From positions 62,001 through 126,000 of the forward strand of contig NZ_FRBP01000010.1 of NCBI RefSeq assembly GCF_900142645.1: DNA of 64,000 nucleotides. Reading direction: 5' to 3'. Position numbers and translations under genes: made by a program. Shown one piece after another: positions 17,601 to 25,105 of the stretch (its first letter is position 1; each line of letters starts with the position of its first letter). This stretch comes from Eubacterium callanderi. GTDB taxonomy: Bacteria; Bacillota; Clostridia; Eubacteriales; Eubacteriaceae. The notes below the pieces were generated by a model. The model was not told the origin of the DNA. It ran no database searches and worked only from the letters and a program-made list of their open reading frames with translations.

Positions 17601-17952
17601 GTTTCCCTCCGCAGCCTCCACAGCTGCCGCAGCCCTTTCCTGAAGCTCTGCAGCACGCAGCGATTGTGTCTTCTGTAATGCCAAACCAGTTGGCGATTTC
17701 CGTGTTGGACGGGTAACCGCCCTGCTTTACCAGCACACCGTCGATCAGGGTAATGGGCAAAACCTCAGGTCCTTCGGCGTCCAGCAGGTTTTCAACCATT
17801 TCGTTTTCGGCAAAATCCTTTTTCATTCCGATTATATCATAGCGCTTCACCGTTTCCCCGGCGTTAACAAGTGCCTGAATCACCGCGTCCATACGCGCGT
17901 CTTCATCCGACACGTCAATGGCCGCCGGCTCGAAAAGCTCTAATACTTTCAT
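17590..17952 (-). CDS. ArsD-like protein with a C-terminal cysteine-rich tail
   Basis: Thioredoxin-fold protein of 120 aa resembling the arsenite metallochaperone ArsD (KVLELFEPAAID; RYDIIGMKKDFAENEMVENLL; VLPITLIDGVLVKQGGYPS). The N-terminal Cys12-Cys13-Cys18 site by which ArsD binds arsenite is absent; the equivalent positions carry AAIDVSDE. Instead the last 25 residues carry a cluster AACCRASGKGCGSCGGCGG, which could bind metal. No arsA, arsB or arsR gene lies nearby. An altered metal specificity or a different role is possible. Confidence 0.75.
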   Translation of the reverse strand: MKVLELFEPAAIDVSDEDARMDAVIQALVNAGETVKRYDIIGMKKDFAENEMVENLLDAEGPEVLPITLIDGVLVKQGGYPSNTEIANWFGITEDTIAACCRASGKGCGSCGGCGGKHES

Positions 17953-18040
17953 TCGAATCCTCCCAATTTATGATAATCTCATTGTAACACCAAAATCTTA
18001 ATAAATTCAGTTAAAAGTAAAGATATTCTTTCAAGACCAC

Positions 18041-18079
18041 AAAAAAACAGCCCTTCTATCATTTACAAGGCTGTTTTTC
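18041..18079 (-). terminator. Terminator after the MBL-fold hydrolase gene
   Basis: On the minus strand AAAAACAGCC, a 16-nt loop and GGCTGTTTTTTT form a stem with T run, 8 bp after the stop codon. Confidence 0.8.
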
Positions 18080-18086
18080 TGCCGCT

Positions 18087-18758
18087 TCAGAGCAACGCGC
18101 TCAGAATATTTTCTCGGCCTGCCACCGCACCATGTCCTGGCAAAAACTGCTGACAATTGGTTTCAAGCAGCTTTTGTAAAGAGTTTTTTACCTGCCGCTC
18201 ATCGTTGGCAAAGGGTGGATAGACCTGCTTGTTTCTATGGATAATAGCATCGCCAACCAATGCAATATCTTCATTCAAAATCAGACTCATGGAGCCCTTT
18301 GTATGGCCAGGTGTGTGAAGCACACGCAATCCCGGCCCAATGTACTGTCCATTTTCAACCGCCATGACATTTCTGCAGGGCTCAAAGCAAGTCCAAAGCC
18401 CAAGGGCTCCCGCCACGCTCACAACTTTTTTGGTAAAGGGAAGCGTTCCCTGGGGCAGCGGGCAGCAGCCGTCCCGAAGCGCTGTCCGCTCATGAGCATG
18501 TACGTAGACCAGACAATTGAATTTCTTTTGAAAACAGGCAGCATTTCCCACATGATCGGTATGGACGTGGGTTAAAATAATACCGTCGAGCCCGCTGATT
18601 CCAAGCTTCTTAAGCTGCCGTTCAATACTCTGGCGCTCCATCACCACGCTGGTATCTACCAGATAGACAGCGCCGGCACACTGAATCACATAGCAATTAC
18701 ATCTTAAGGTATTTAAACGCTCAATGGTGATCCCGCCTGAGGTTGTCCATCTTTTCAT
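18087..18758 (-). CDS. MBL-fold metallohydrolase
   Basis: Metallo-beta-lactamase fold hydrolase of 223 aa, starting at MKRWTTSGG behind GAAGGGGGGACGGAG. Metal ligands are visible: ILTHVHTDHVGNA, LHTPGHTKGSMS, VGDAIIH and LPGHG. This is the glyoxalase-II-like subgroup; the substrate cannot be told. It is divergent from the small Fe-S protein gene. Confidence 0.85.
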   Translation of the reverse strand: MKRWTTSGGITIERLNTLRCNCYVIQCAGAVYLVDTSVVMERQSIERQLKKLGISGLDGIILTHVHTDHVGNAACFQKKFNCLVYVHAHERTALRDGCCPLPQGTLPFTKKVVSVAGALGLWTCFEPCRNVMAVENGQYIGPGLRVLHTPGHTKGSMSLILNEDIALVGDAIIHRNKQVYPPFANDERQVKNSLQKLLETNCQQFLPGHGAVAGRENILSALL

Positions 18759-18859
18759 CTCCGTCCCCCCTTCTGTCAATTCACATCTTTTATCCCGCCT
18801 TGACAGGCCGCCGGAACAAGCGTACAATGAATTCATTCTGATTACAAGTGAGGATAAAT

Positions 18860-19054
18860 ATGGAACCTATCTACCCTACCGACATTTATGAATACCTGCC
18901 CCACAGCAACTGCAAACGCTGCGGGGAAGATAACTGCATGGCCTTTGCCGACAAACTTTCTAAAAATGAAGCCAATCTCAGCAGCTGCGCTCCACTCCGG
19001 CTTCCTGAACAGGAGAGAAACCGGAAAGCGGTGGAAAAACTGCTGAATGGCTGA
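18860..19054 (+). CDS. Small 4Fe-4S domain protein
   Basis: Protein of 64 aa made almost only of a 4Fe-4S motif (CKRCGEDNCMAFADKL...SSC; C-x2-C-x4-C-x16-C). This type occurs in the large corrinoid Fe-S protein subunit (AcsC/CdhE) and in RnfB-like proteins, where it hands electrons to a corrinoid or partner. The start at MEPIYPTDIYEYLP follows GTGAGGA; a GTG four codons upstream is possible. It could serve as an activator-type electron donor for corrinoid or AOR chemistry next door, but this is inference. Confidence 0.75.
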   Translation: MEPIYPTDIYEYLPHSNCKRCGEDNCMAFADKLSKNEANLSSCAPLRLPEQERNRKAVEKLLNG

Positions 19055-19071
19055 CGTTTGCTTCGTTGCGC

Positions 19072-19320
19072 TCAGCCTCCCGCGCAGACGGGCACAAAGG
19101 TGACGACATCGCTGGGTTTCAGGCCTGTCCGCATGCCGTTGTGCAGATTGACATTATCGCTGTTCAGCAGGATCAGACACCGCTTGGCTTTCGCTGCCGC
19201 CTCTTTTCCATGGGCGGCTTTTATTTTTGCCAGCACCTCTTTAATATTTGCCGCCTCCAGGCTCTCCTGCGCTGTGCCGGTTAATGCCCTCAACGCTCCG
19301 AAATATTTTACTGTAATCAT
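19072..19320 (-). CDS. MoaD/ThiS-like sulfur carrier protein
   Basis: Ubiquitin-like protein of 82 aa, starting at MITVKYFGALRALTG and ending in the required Gly-Gly (VPVCAGG). MoaD-type proteins carry the thiocarboxylate sulfur for molybdopterin. Genes like this often accompany aldehyde:ferredoxin oxidoreductases, whose tungstopterin needs it. It overlaps the AOR stop codon (ATGA). Confidence 0.88.
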   Translation of the reverse strand: MITVKYFGALRALTGTAQESLEAANIKEVLAKIKAAHGKEAAAKAKRCLILLNSDNVNLHNGMRTGLKPSDVVTFVPVCAGG

Positions 19321-21209
19321 AAGCTTCCAAGCCCCAGGCGCTTGAGCGTTGGCCATGTTGGCACACCGCGCTCATCCCAGCCCCTCACCTTGTAGTATAC
19401 CGGAAGCATTGTCTCGAGATCTACCCTGGTGCTGGGATCAGTTGGTTCCTGAAGTTCGTCTGTCAGCCGGCCTGGCAGGCTGTCATTCTCAGCAGTCAAA
19501 CCTTCCCGCAGATTAAAGAGCCGTTCAATGGTAAAACCGCGCTCACCAACTTGAAGGAACTCTCCGGTCGTCATACGCATACCGGTAGCCAGCTCAATGG
19601 CCTTGCAGTGGGGCATCAGATACATGGTTTTAACAGGTAGCAGTCCCGGCATCAAAGGCCACATATTTCCAAGAACTCCCCGGGCCATGATCATAGCCTT
19701 TCCTGCCGTATGGGTTACCGGGCTGACTGGTCCCATATGATACAAAATCGACGGGATCATGGTCTGCATGGTGAACAGGCAGAAGCCTGCCGCCGAACCG
19801 GCTTCCATGCCGTTCTGCATAAAAGCGGTAAGCTCAGGCTTTCCCTTTGTTCCCTGTGCACCGACACTCATGACACCCACGGATTCCATCAGCGCCAGAT
19901 AGCCGCCGTTCAGATGACAGCCTCCGCGGTTGGAGGTCGCATAGCCAAGGCCCATGCCAACTGAGCGCCGCGGCTCATAAGATGCCAGTTCCATGCCCTT
20001 AGCGTTGATGGCAAAATCTGCCCCGCCGTATTTTTGGGCCAGCCTGGCGCTGCCCTCAGCCAGCTCGTCACCAATGTCCTGGCGATACGCAATTTTTTCG
20101 ATGATCTCCAGCAGGTTGCCGGTTTCCCCAAAGCGAAGTCCAAAGTCTGCCATTTCCCTTTCCTGAAGTTCCATGGCAAAGGCCAGTGTACCCGCCAGGG
20201 AAATAGTATCCAATCCCAGAATATCGGCTTTATAATTAATCTCATTGATCAATTCCAGATTGCTGTTTTCAATATTTGAGCCAAAAAGACCCACGGTTTC
20301 AAACTCCGGCCCTTTTACCTCGCGCCCGTCAACCATCACACGCCGCTCACACCGTATGGGACAGCTTACACAGCCACTGTTGCGGGTCAGGTACTTATCC
20401 GCAAGGGTCTCCCCGCAGATTTCCTCCGCAGCTTCAAACTGGCCCCTTTTAAAATTATGGGTCGGAAGCGCGTGTGAGGCATTGGCGTTATTTACCAGAC
20501 CGGCAGTACCGTAATGGGGCAGGCTGTCACCCGTCATGGGATGATTCTGAATGAATTTCACCCACTTTTTCACATAGGCGTCAAAAGCTGGTTTGTTGTA
20601 AAGCTCTGGCCGTTTGGTTCCATAAGCCACAATACCTTTCAAATTTTTAACGCCCATTACCGCGCCGCAGCCGCATCGTCCGGCTACCCGTTCGCCTGAA
20701 ACAGCGCAGGCATAGCGCACCCTATTTTCTCCGGCCGGCCCGATGACCACCTTCCCATAAATCTTGGGAAAGCGTTCCTGAACAGCCTCGGCATCCAGCC
20801 CCCACAGGTTTTCTGCGTCACGAATCGTCACCTCGCCGTCCAGAATTTCCAGATATACCGGTTTTTCTGCTCCGCCCACCAGAATAAGCCCGTCCACTCC
20901 GGCGCGCCGCATCATCATACCAAAGCTTCCGCCGCAGTTGGATGAGGCGATTCCCCCAGTCATCACATTTTTAAAGGTCATGTTAAAACGACTGGATGAG
21001 GGCGCACCAGTGTCCGTCATAATTCCTGTGTTGATAATCAGAATATTTTCTTTTGACAGAGGGTCTACACCCTTTGGCAGCAAATCATAAAGCAGCTTGG
21101 CTGCCAGCGTTTTACCGCCTAGATATGCCCTCACAACCCCTTCTTTGATGGGCAGCGGGCGTATTTTACCTGTGCTCAGGTTAATATGCAAATAATTCAA
21201 AGGCTTCAT
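19317..21209 (-). CDS. aor: Aldehyde:ferredoxin oxidoreductase (tungsten enzyme)
   Basis: Tungstopterin enzyme of 630 aa that interconverts aldehydes and carboxylic acids with ferredoxin; in acetogens it can reduce acids. The start MKPLNYLHINLSTGKIRPL follows GGAGGTGATTCA. Seen: the N-terminal AOR fold (GGKTLAAKLLYDLLP), the pterin-binding stretch GRCGCGAVMGVKNLKGIVAYG, and the 4Fe-4S motif NSGCVSCPIRCERRV at about residue 290. It lies between a polyferredoxin and a MoaD gene with ATGA overlaps on both sides. Confidence 0.92.
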   Translation of the reverse strand: MKPLNYLHINLSTGKIRPLPIKEGVVRAYLGGKTLAAKLLYDLLPKGVDPLSKENILIINTGIMTDTGAPSSSRFNMTFKNVMTGGIASSNCGGSFGMMMRRAGVDGLILVGGAEKPVYLEILDGEVTIRDAENLWGLDAEAVQERFPKIYGKVVIGPAGENRVRYACAVSGERVAGRCGCGAVMGVKNLKGIVAYGTKRPELYNKPAFDAYVKKWVKFIQNHPMTGDSLPHYGTAGLVNNANASHALPTHNFKRGQFEAAEEICGETLADKYLTRNSGCVSCPIRCERRVMVDGREVKGPEFETVGLFGSNIENSNLELINEINYKADILGLDTISLAGTLAFAMELQEREMADFGLRFGETGNLLEIIEKIAYRQDIGDELAEGSARLAQKYGGADFAINAKGMELASYEPRRSVGMGLGYATSNRGGCHLNGGYLALMESVGVMSVGAQGTKGKPELTAFMQNGMEAGSAAGFCLFTMQTMIPSILYHMGPVSPVTHTAGKAMIMARGVLGNMWPLMPGLLPVKTMYLMPHCKAIELATGMRMTTGEFLQVGERGFTIERLFNLREGLTAENDSLPGRLTDELQEPTDPSTRVDLETMLPVYYKVRGWDERGVPTWPTLKRLGLGSL

Positions 21210-21625
21210 TGAATCACCTCCATGCGAATTGCTGAAAGAGGACACAGGCTTTCGCACAGGCCGCATCCCACACAGGCCTTTGGTTTGACCAGATCTGCGT
21301 ATACGCGGATATCGCCTTTAAAAGCCGGCATCGAAATTGCCAGACATCCAAATCGGCAGCCGTCCACGCACATTGAGCAGGCACTGCACACAGCTGGTTC
21401 TATCATTGGTTTTTTCCATTGATCCTTTGGCTCTTTATTCGTGATCTCTCCTCTGTTGTCCAAAATGGCAGCCTGTGGACAGGATCTTCCGCAAACACCG
21501 CAGTCGATACAGCGCTTGTCATTCACCACATGCTGCTTTTTCTTTTCACCGGTGATGGCCATCACCGGACAGTTTCTCGCACAGATCGTGCATCCGATAC
21601 ATTTCTCTGTAATGGTATAGGCCAT
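21206..21625 (-). CDS. Polyferredoxin partner of AOR
   Basis: Ferredoxin of 139 aa with four C-x2-C-x2-C-x3-C-type motifs: CIGCTICARNCP, CIDCGVCGRSCP, CSACSMCVDGCRFGC and CVGCGLCESLCP. It is the likely electron carrier subunit of the downstream aldehyde oxidoreductase, with which it overlaps by 4 bp. Confidence 0.92.
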   Translation of the reverse strand: MAYTITEKCIGCTICARNCPVMAITGEKKKQHVVNDKRCIDCGVCGRSCPQAAILDNRGEITNKEPKDQWKKPMIEPAVCSACSMCVDGCRFGCLAISMPAFKGDIRVYADLVKPKACVGCGLCESLCPLSAIRMEVIQ

Positions 21626-22103
21626 CTTTATCCCTCGCTTCCTTGTTTATTATCTTTATTATAACAGGTTTTTTGTGAATTTGGGGAACAAAAAAGACTC
21701 TGATAAAAACTCAGAGTCTCTTGTTCTTTTGTATTCTTAATTTTAGAATTGACTTTACCGCGCTCGTTCTCTCGCTGTCGCTCGCTCCTTACTCGCTGCC
21801 AATTTTGTTTTTCAAAATTGGACGGCTTCGTCTTTATTTGTAAAAAACTTTATTCCTCCTTCGGAGGTTTTTTTCAAACAAGACGTTTGCTTCGTTGCGC
21901 TCGTTCTCTCGCTGTCGCTCGCTCCTTACTCACTGCCAATTTTGTTTTCCAAAATTGGACGGCTTCGTCTTTATTTGTAAAAAACTTTATTCCTCCTTCG
22001 GAGGTTTTTTTCAAACAAGACGTTTGCTTCGTTGCGCTCGTTCTCTCGCTGTCGCTCGCTCCTTACTCACTGCCAATTTTGTTTTCCAAAATTGGACTCA
22101 GCT
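21626..22103. other. Gene-free interval filled with structured repeats
   Basis: Holds the upstream region of the ferredoxin-AOR operon, a terminator (21689-21719) and two full plus one partial copy of a 137-bp repeat. Open frames across it are artefacts of the repeat and encode nothing recognisable. Confidence 0.75.
21689..21719 (-). terminator. Terminator downstream of the repeat array
   Basis: On the minus strand AGACTCTGA, an 8-base loop and TCAGAGTCT, followed by six Ts. It would end transcripts from the EutL-like gene that have passed the repeats. Confidence 0.8.
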
Positions 22104-22106
22104 TCA
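21758..22106 (-). repeat. Tandem copies of a 137-bp structured 3'-UTR repeat
   Basis: Read on the minus strand, the element begins exactly at the TGA stop of the EutL-like gene (TGAAGCTGAGTCCA). It then has hairpin 1 (CCAATTTTG / CAAAATTGG), a purine-rich linker with repeated GAGCGA-like words, the sequence AACGAAGCAAACGTCTTG, and hairpin 2 (CCTCC / GGAGG) next to A and T runs. The unit recurs with a period of 137 bp (for example CGTTTGCTTCGTT at 22021 and 21884). A diverged single copy lies at 35172-35297. Confidence 0.85.
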
Positions 22107-22748
22107 ATAATCAACTGGTTCTTCGACGCAGTCCATGACCATTTTGGCGAAGGCCATGCAGGCGGTTTTACAGGCGGACTGAGTCCCGGTTACGATGGCG
22201 CCGCCGCGGTTGGAGACGGTTGGCGGTCCAAAGAATTTTACAACCTCTACATCAGCGGCTGTCAGAGCTTCATCGACGCCCATCATAGATTCCAGCGGAG
22301 GGCCGACAAGATAGGCGACGGATGAACCAACAGGCAGATCACAAACTTCTGCGAGGTAAGTACCAATTTTTGAGATAACCTGTGCATAAAATTGTACCCC
22401 GTCATCTTCACGGGCGCTGAACAGACAGGCATTGTGCTCGGTAAAATGTGTAATGGTCCGCAGACCGCTCTCAACATCGCTGATAGATGGCCCTGAGATA
22501 ATGCCGATCATTTCTCCACCGTAGGCACAGCCAAGTCCCCCGTAGGTCGATTTGGCATAGCAGACCTGCACATTGGCCTTTTTGGTCGCTTCATCTGCCG
22601 CCACATAGCCAATATCCTCATTATCGGTGGTAAAAAGGCCGATGTCAATGTGGCCTTCAGGCAGACCGAATTCTTCAATCATGATATCTTCAATGTCTGT
22701 CATCAGTTTGCTGGACAGAACATGTGCTTTCAATAAATCCCCGGTCAT
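22104..22748 (-). CDS. eutL: EutL-type bacterial microcompartment shell protein
   Basis: Tandem-BMC-domain shell protein of 214 aa, starting at MTGDLLKAHVLSSKL behind GGGAGTTCAAAAA. EutL features are IGLFTTDNEDIGYVAADEATKKA in the first domain and VAYLVGPPLESMMGVDEALTAADVEVVKFFGPPT with TGTQSACKTACMAF in the second. EutL trimers form gated pores in ethanolamine-utilisation shells. No other shell or Eut enzyme gene is present in the window, so it is an orphan. Upstream lies a DnaA-box cluster and downstream a structured repeat. Confidence 0.88.
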   Translation of the reverse strand: MTGDLLKAHVLSSKLMTDIEDIMIEEFGLPEGHIDIGLFTTDNEDIGYVAADEATKKANVQVCYAKSTYGGLGCAYGGEMIGIISGPSISDVESGLRTITHFTEHNACLFSAREDDGVQFYAQVISKIGTYLAEVCDLPVGSSVAYLVGPPLESMMGVDEALTAADVEVVKFFGPPTVSNRGGAIVTGTQSACKTACMAFAKMVMDCVEEPVDY

Positions 22749-22915
22749 TTTTTGAACTCCCTTTTTTAAGATTTCTGTATTGTTTATTATCATACCATCT
22801 GTTATTTTGTTAGTAAAGAAGAAACTCTGCCCGAGTCATGGAAAAATTTGCACCAAAAATGATATATACCCCCTTTCCACAGACTATTCACACTTTTATC
22901 ACGAAAAAACACAGT

Positions 22916-23024
22916 TTATCCACATGGTTATGCACAACCTGTGGACTTAATTCCTGTAATTTTCGTTAAAAGCCATTTTTTATTCTAAAACTTATCCACA
23001 TTATCCACGTTAAAATGTGGACAA
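22916..23024. promoter_or_regulatory. Cluster of DnaA boxes outside any recognisable oriC
   Basis: Within 109 bp there are two perfect TTATCCACA boxes (22916-22924 and 22992-23000), TTATGCACA (22928-22936), TTATCCACG (23001-23009), TGTGGACAA on the other strand (23016-23024) and a weaker TGTGGACTT (22940-22948). Neither dnaA, dnaN, rpmH nor gyrase genes flank it. A DnaA-titration or DnaA-regulated promoter site is the simplest reading. Confidence 0.7.
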
Positions 23025-23046
23025 AAAGTGAACAAAAAGTGGAAAA

Positions 23047-23925
23047 CTAATCTTTATATTCCTCGCAGGCTTGAACAAAAGCCTTAAGAGGAGGTGATAA
23101 AAACTTGTTTTTGTGATAAATCAGCGTAAAACTCCGCAGCAAACGGATTCCCTGGATCGAGAGTATGCAAAGCCGCCCCTGCTCAAAATCCCGTTCTACC
23201 AGGCGTTTGGAGAGCACTGCCAGACCCTGGCCATCCATTACTGCATTCTTAATGGCTTCTGTATTTGTACAGGTCCATTTTTCCACAATCTCCACACTTT
23301 CTCTGTCCAGTATCTTTTCAAAAAAGCTGCGGGCTCTGCTGCCTTTTTCACGTATCACAAAATATTGTCCCTGCAGTTCATCAAGACTGATGGTCTTTCG
23401 GCCGGCAAAAGGATGCCCCGTGCCACAGATCAACACCATTTCATCCTCCACTGCCGGTATCTGGATAAGATCCTCGCTGCTTACCTCGCCCTCAACAAGC
23501 CCGAGGTCCAGATCACTTTTTAAAATCATAGACTCAATGACTGGTGTGTTGTCCACCAGAACTGTCAGTGTAACTGGCGGATTTTCTGCCTCAAACCGGC
23601 TCACCAGCTCGCTGAGAATGGTAGTTCCAACTGTCACTGTTCCGCCGATTTTAAGGGTTGTATGTTCAGTGGAATACTTCATCTCCAGTTCCATTTCATC
23701 AAACAGCGCCACAATATGCCTGGCGTAATCTAAAAGCCTCTCACCTGCCGGCGTGATGTAAAGCTTGCGGGAAAGCCGTTCAAACAGACGTACATTATAG
23801 TATTTTTCAATATCTGCGATGGCCTGGCTGACAGATGGCTGGGCAATAAACAGCTGGTCGGCAGCAGCGCTCATCTTGCCTGTCTCCGCAACTGCCAGAA
23901 ATACTTTCAGATGCCTGATAGTCAT
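23047..23925 (-). CDS. LysR family regulator
   Basis: LysR-type regulator of 292 aa: N-terminal HTH (FLAVAETGKMSAAADQLFIA, PSVSQAIADIEKYYNVRLFERL) and a periplasmic-binding-like ligand domain from about residue 90. The start follows GGGGATAATT. It is divergent from the siroheme reductase gene, with an LTTR-like ATAG-N8-CTAT site between them, so it probably controls that gene. Confidence 0.9.
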   Translation of the reverse strand: MTIRHLKVFLAVAETGKMSAAADQLFIAQPSVSQAIADIEKYYNVRLFERLSRKLYITPAGERLLDYARHIVALFDEMELEMKYSTEHTTLKIGGTVTVGTTILSELVSRFEAENPPVTLTVLVDNTPVIESMILKSDLDLGLVEGEVSSEDLIQIPAVEDEMVLICGTGHPFAGRKTISLDELQGQYFVIREKGSRARSFFEKILDRESVEIVEKWTCTNTEAIKNAVMDGQGLAVLSKRLVERDFEQGRLCILSIQGIRLLRSFTLIYHKNKFLSPPLKAFVQACEEYKD

Positions 23926-23947
23926 AATTATCCCCCATTGTTCTTCT

Positions 23948-23963
23948 ATAGGTATTTAGCTAT
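23948..23963. promoter_or_regulatory. Candidate LysR binding site
   Basis: ATAGGTATTTAGCTAT, an interrupted inverted repeat (ATAG-N8-CTAT) in the divergent intergenic region, of the length and AT-rich type bound by LysR proteins. Confidence 0.45.
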
Positions 23964-24071
23964 TAAACTGATTATAAAATACTATTTTACAATCGTCAAG
24001 AAATCCGTTAATCTATAGACTGAAGAACAAAGAATATTTTCACCTAAACGGAAAAGGAGATTTACAAGCTT

Positions 24072-25007
24072 ATGAACATCGCACCTGAAGAAATTAAACG
24101 CGTCAAGGGACAGGGCTTCCTGTTCAATAATGACCACGAACATTTTGCTGCCCGCGTTATCACAGAGGACGGCGTTTTAAACGCCGCTCAGTTTGCCTGC
24201 CTGAGTGAAGCGGCTGAGAAATTCGGGAATGGCAACATTGCCTTTACCACTCGTCTTACCGTGGAAGTACAGGGCTTGACCTGGGATGATATTGTACCTT
24301 TTCAGGAATTTATCGCTAAAGAGGGCATGGTAACCGGCGGTACTGGCCCAAAAGTCCGCCCTGTTGTTGCCTGTAAAGGAACGGTCTGCACCTATGGCCT
24401 GATTGACACACAGGGTCTTGCCCGCGAAATACACGAGCGTTTTTACGAGGGCTATCGGGACGTTACACTGCCTCACAAATTTAAAATTGCTGTTGGCGGT
24501 TGCCCAAATAACTGCGTAAAACCTGACCTCAATGACTTAGGTATCGTCGGCCAGAAAATCCCCAATTATAATGATGCGCTGTGCAAGGGCTGCAGCAAGT
24601 GCTCTGTTGAGGACCGCTGCCCAATGGATGCTGCCACTGTAACAGACGGAAAACTCGTCATTGACGAGGAAAAATGCAACAACTGCGGTTTATGTGTTGA
24701 TAACTGCCGTTTTGACGCGATTCCTGACGGTGAAGTCCGTTATAAAGTTTATGTTGGAGGCCGCTGGGGAAAATCGATCCGCCGCGGCACTGAACTAAAA
24801 ACATTGTTTACCCGCGGCGAAATCATGGATGTTGTGGAAAAAGCCATTCTCTTATACAAAAAAGAAGGGCAGAACAGCGAACGTTTTGGCTCTACCGTTG
24901 AACGCCTGGGCGCGGAAGCTGTAGAGCGCGCTCTGACCACTAATGATTTATTAGACGAAAAAGACAATATTTTGGGTATTGCGACCGTATCTGGCGCTAC
25001 CTGCTGA
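24072..25007 (+). CDS. Siroheme nitrite/sulfite reductase-family protein with ferredoxin domain
   Basis: Protein of 311 aa. Residues 1-100 are the ferredoxin-like nitrite/sulfite reductase half-domain. Cys101, Cys106, Cys144 and Cys148 (ACKGTVC, GGCPNNC) are the 4Fe-4S/siroheme ligands. Two ferredoxin clusters are inserted after them (CKGCSKC...RC at 171-183 and CNNCGLCVDNC at 202-212). It is shorter than assimilatory enzymes and resembles the anaerobic AsrC/Fsr type. It could reduce sulfite or another small oxyanion with ferredoxin. It stands alone, divergent from a LysR gene. Confidence 0.85.
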   Translation: MNIAPEEIKRVKGQGFLFNNDHEHFAARVITEDGVLNAAQFACLSEAAEKFGNGNIAFTTRLTVEVQGLTWDDIVPFQEFIAKEGMVTGGTGPKVRPVVACKGTVCTYGLIDTQGLAREIHERFYEGYRDVTLPHKFKIAVGGCPNNCVKPDLNDLGIVGQKIPNYNDALCKGCSKCSVEDRCPMDAATVTDGKLVIDEEKCNNCGLCVDNCRFDAIPDGEVRYKVYVGGRWGKSIRRGTELKTLFTRGEIMDVVEKAILLYKKEGQNSERFGSTVERLGAEAVERALTTNDLLDEKDNILGIATVSGATC

Positions 25008-25017
25008 TTTTTTTAAA

Positions 25018-25045
25018 GGCCTCCAGAAACAATGGAGGCTTTTTA
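25018..25045 (+). terminator. Terminator of the siroheme reductase gene
   Basis: GCCTCCA, 7-nt loop, TGGAGGC, then five Ts. Confidence 0.9.
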
Positions 25046-25049
25046 TACG

Positions 25050-25078
25050 TTGTTTTTCACAGAACAATCTTCTATAAT
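25050..25078 (+). promoter_or_regulatory. Promoter of the MGMT-family gene
   Basis: TTGTTT (25050-25055), 17-bp spacer, TATAAT (25073-25078), followed by an AGGAGGTAA ribosome binding site. Confidence 0.7.
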
Positions 25079-25105
25079 GAAATTATAATCAGGAGGTAAC
25101 GCCTA

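Noticed and set aside
21758-22106. CRISPR array
   Set aside because: The repeat unit is 137 bp and nearly identical throughout, with no unique spacers and no cas genes; it is a tandem structured repeat.
21749-22325. Repetitive Arg/Ser/Cys-rich plus-strand frames
   Set aside because: Translation of the DNA repeat only; no start signal and no protein-like composition.
22916-23024. Chromosomal or plasmid replication origin
   Set aside because: DnaA boxes are present, but there is no dnaA, dnaN, recF, rpmH, repA or parAB gene and no clear AT-rich unwinding element next to them.
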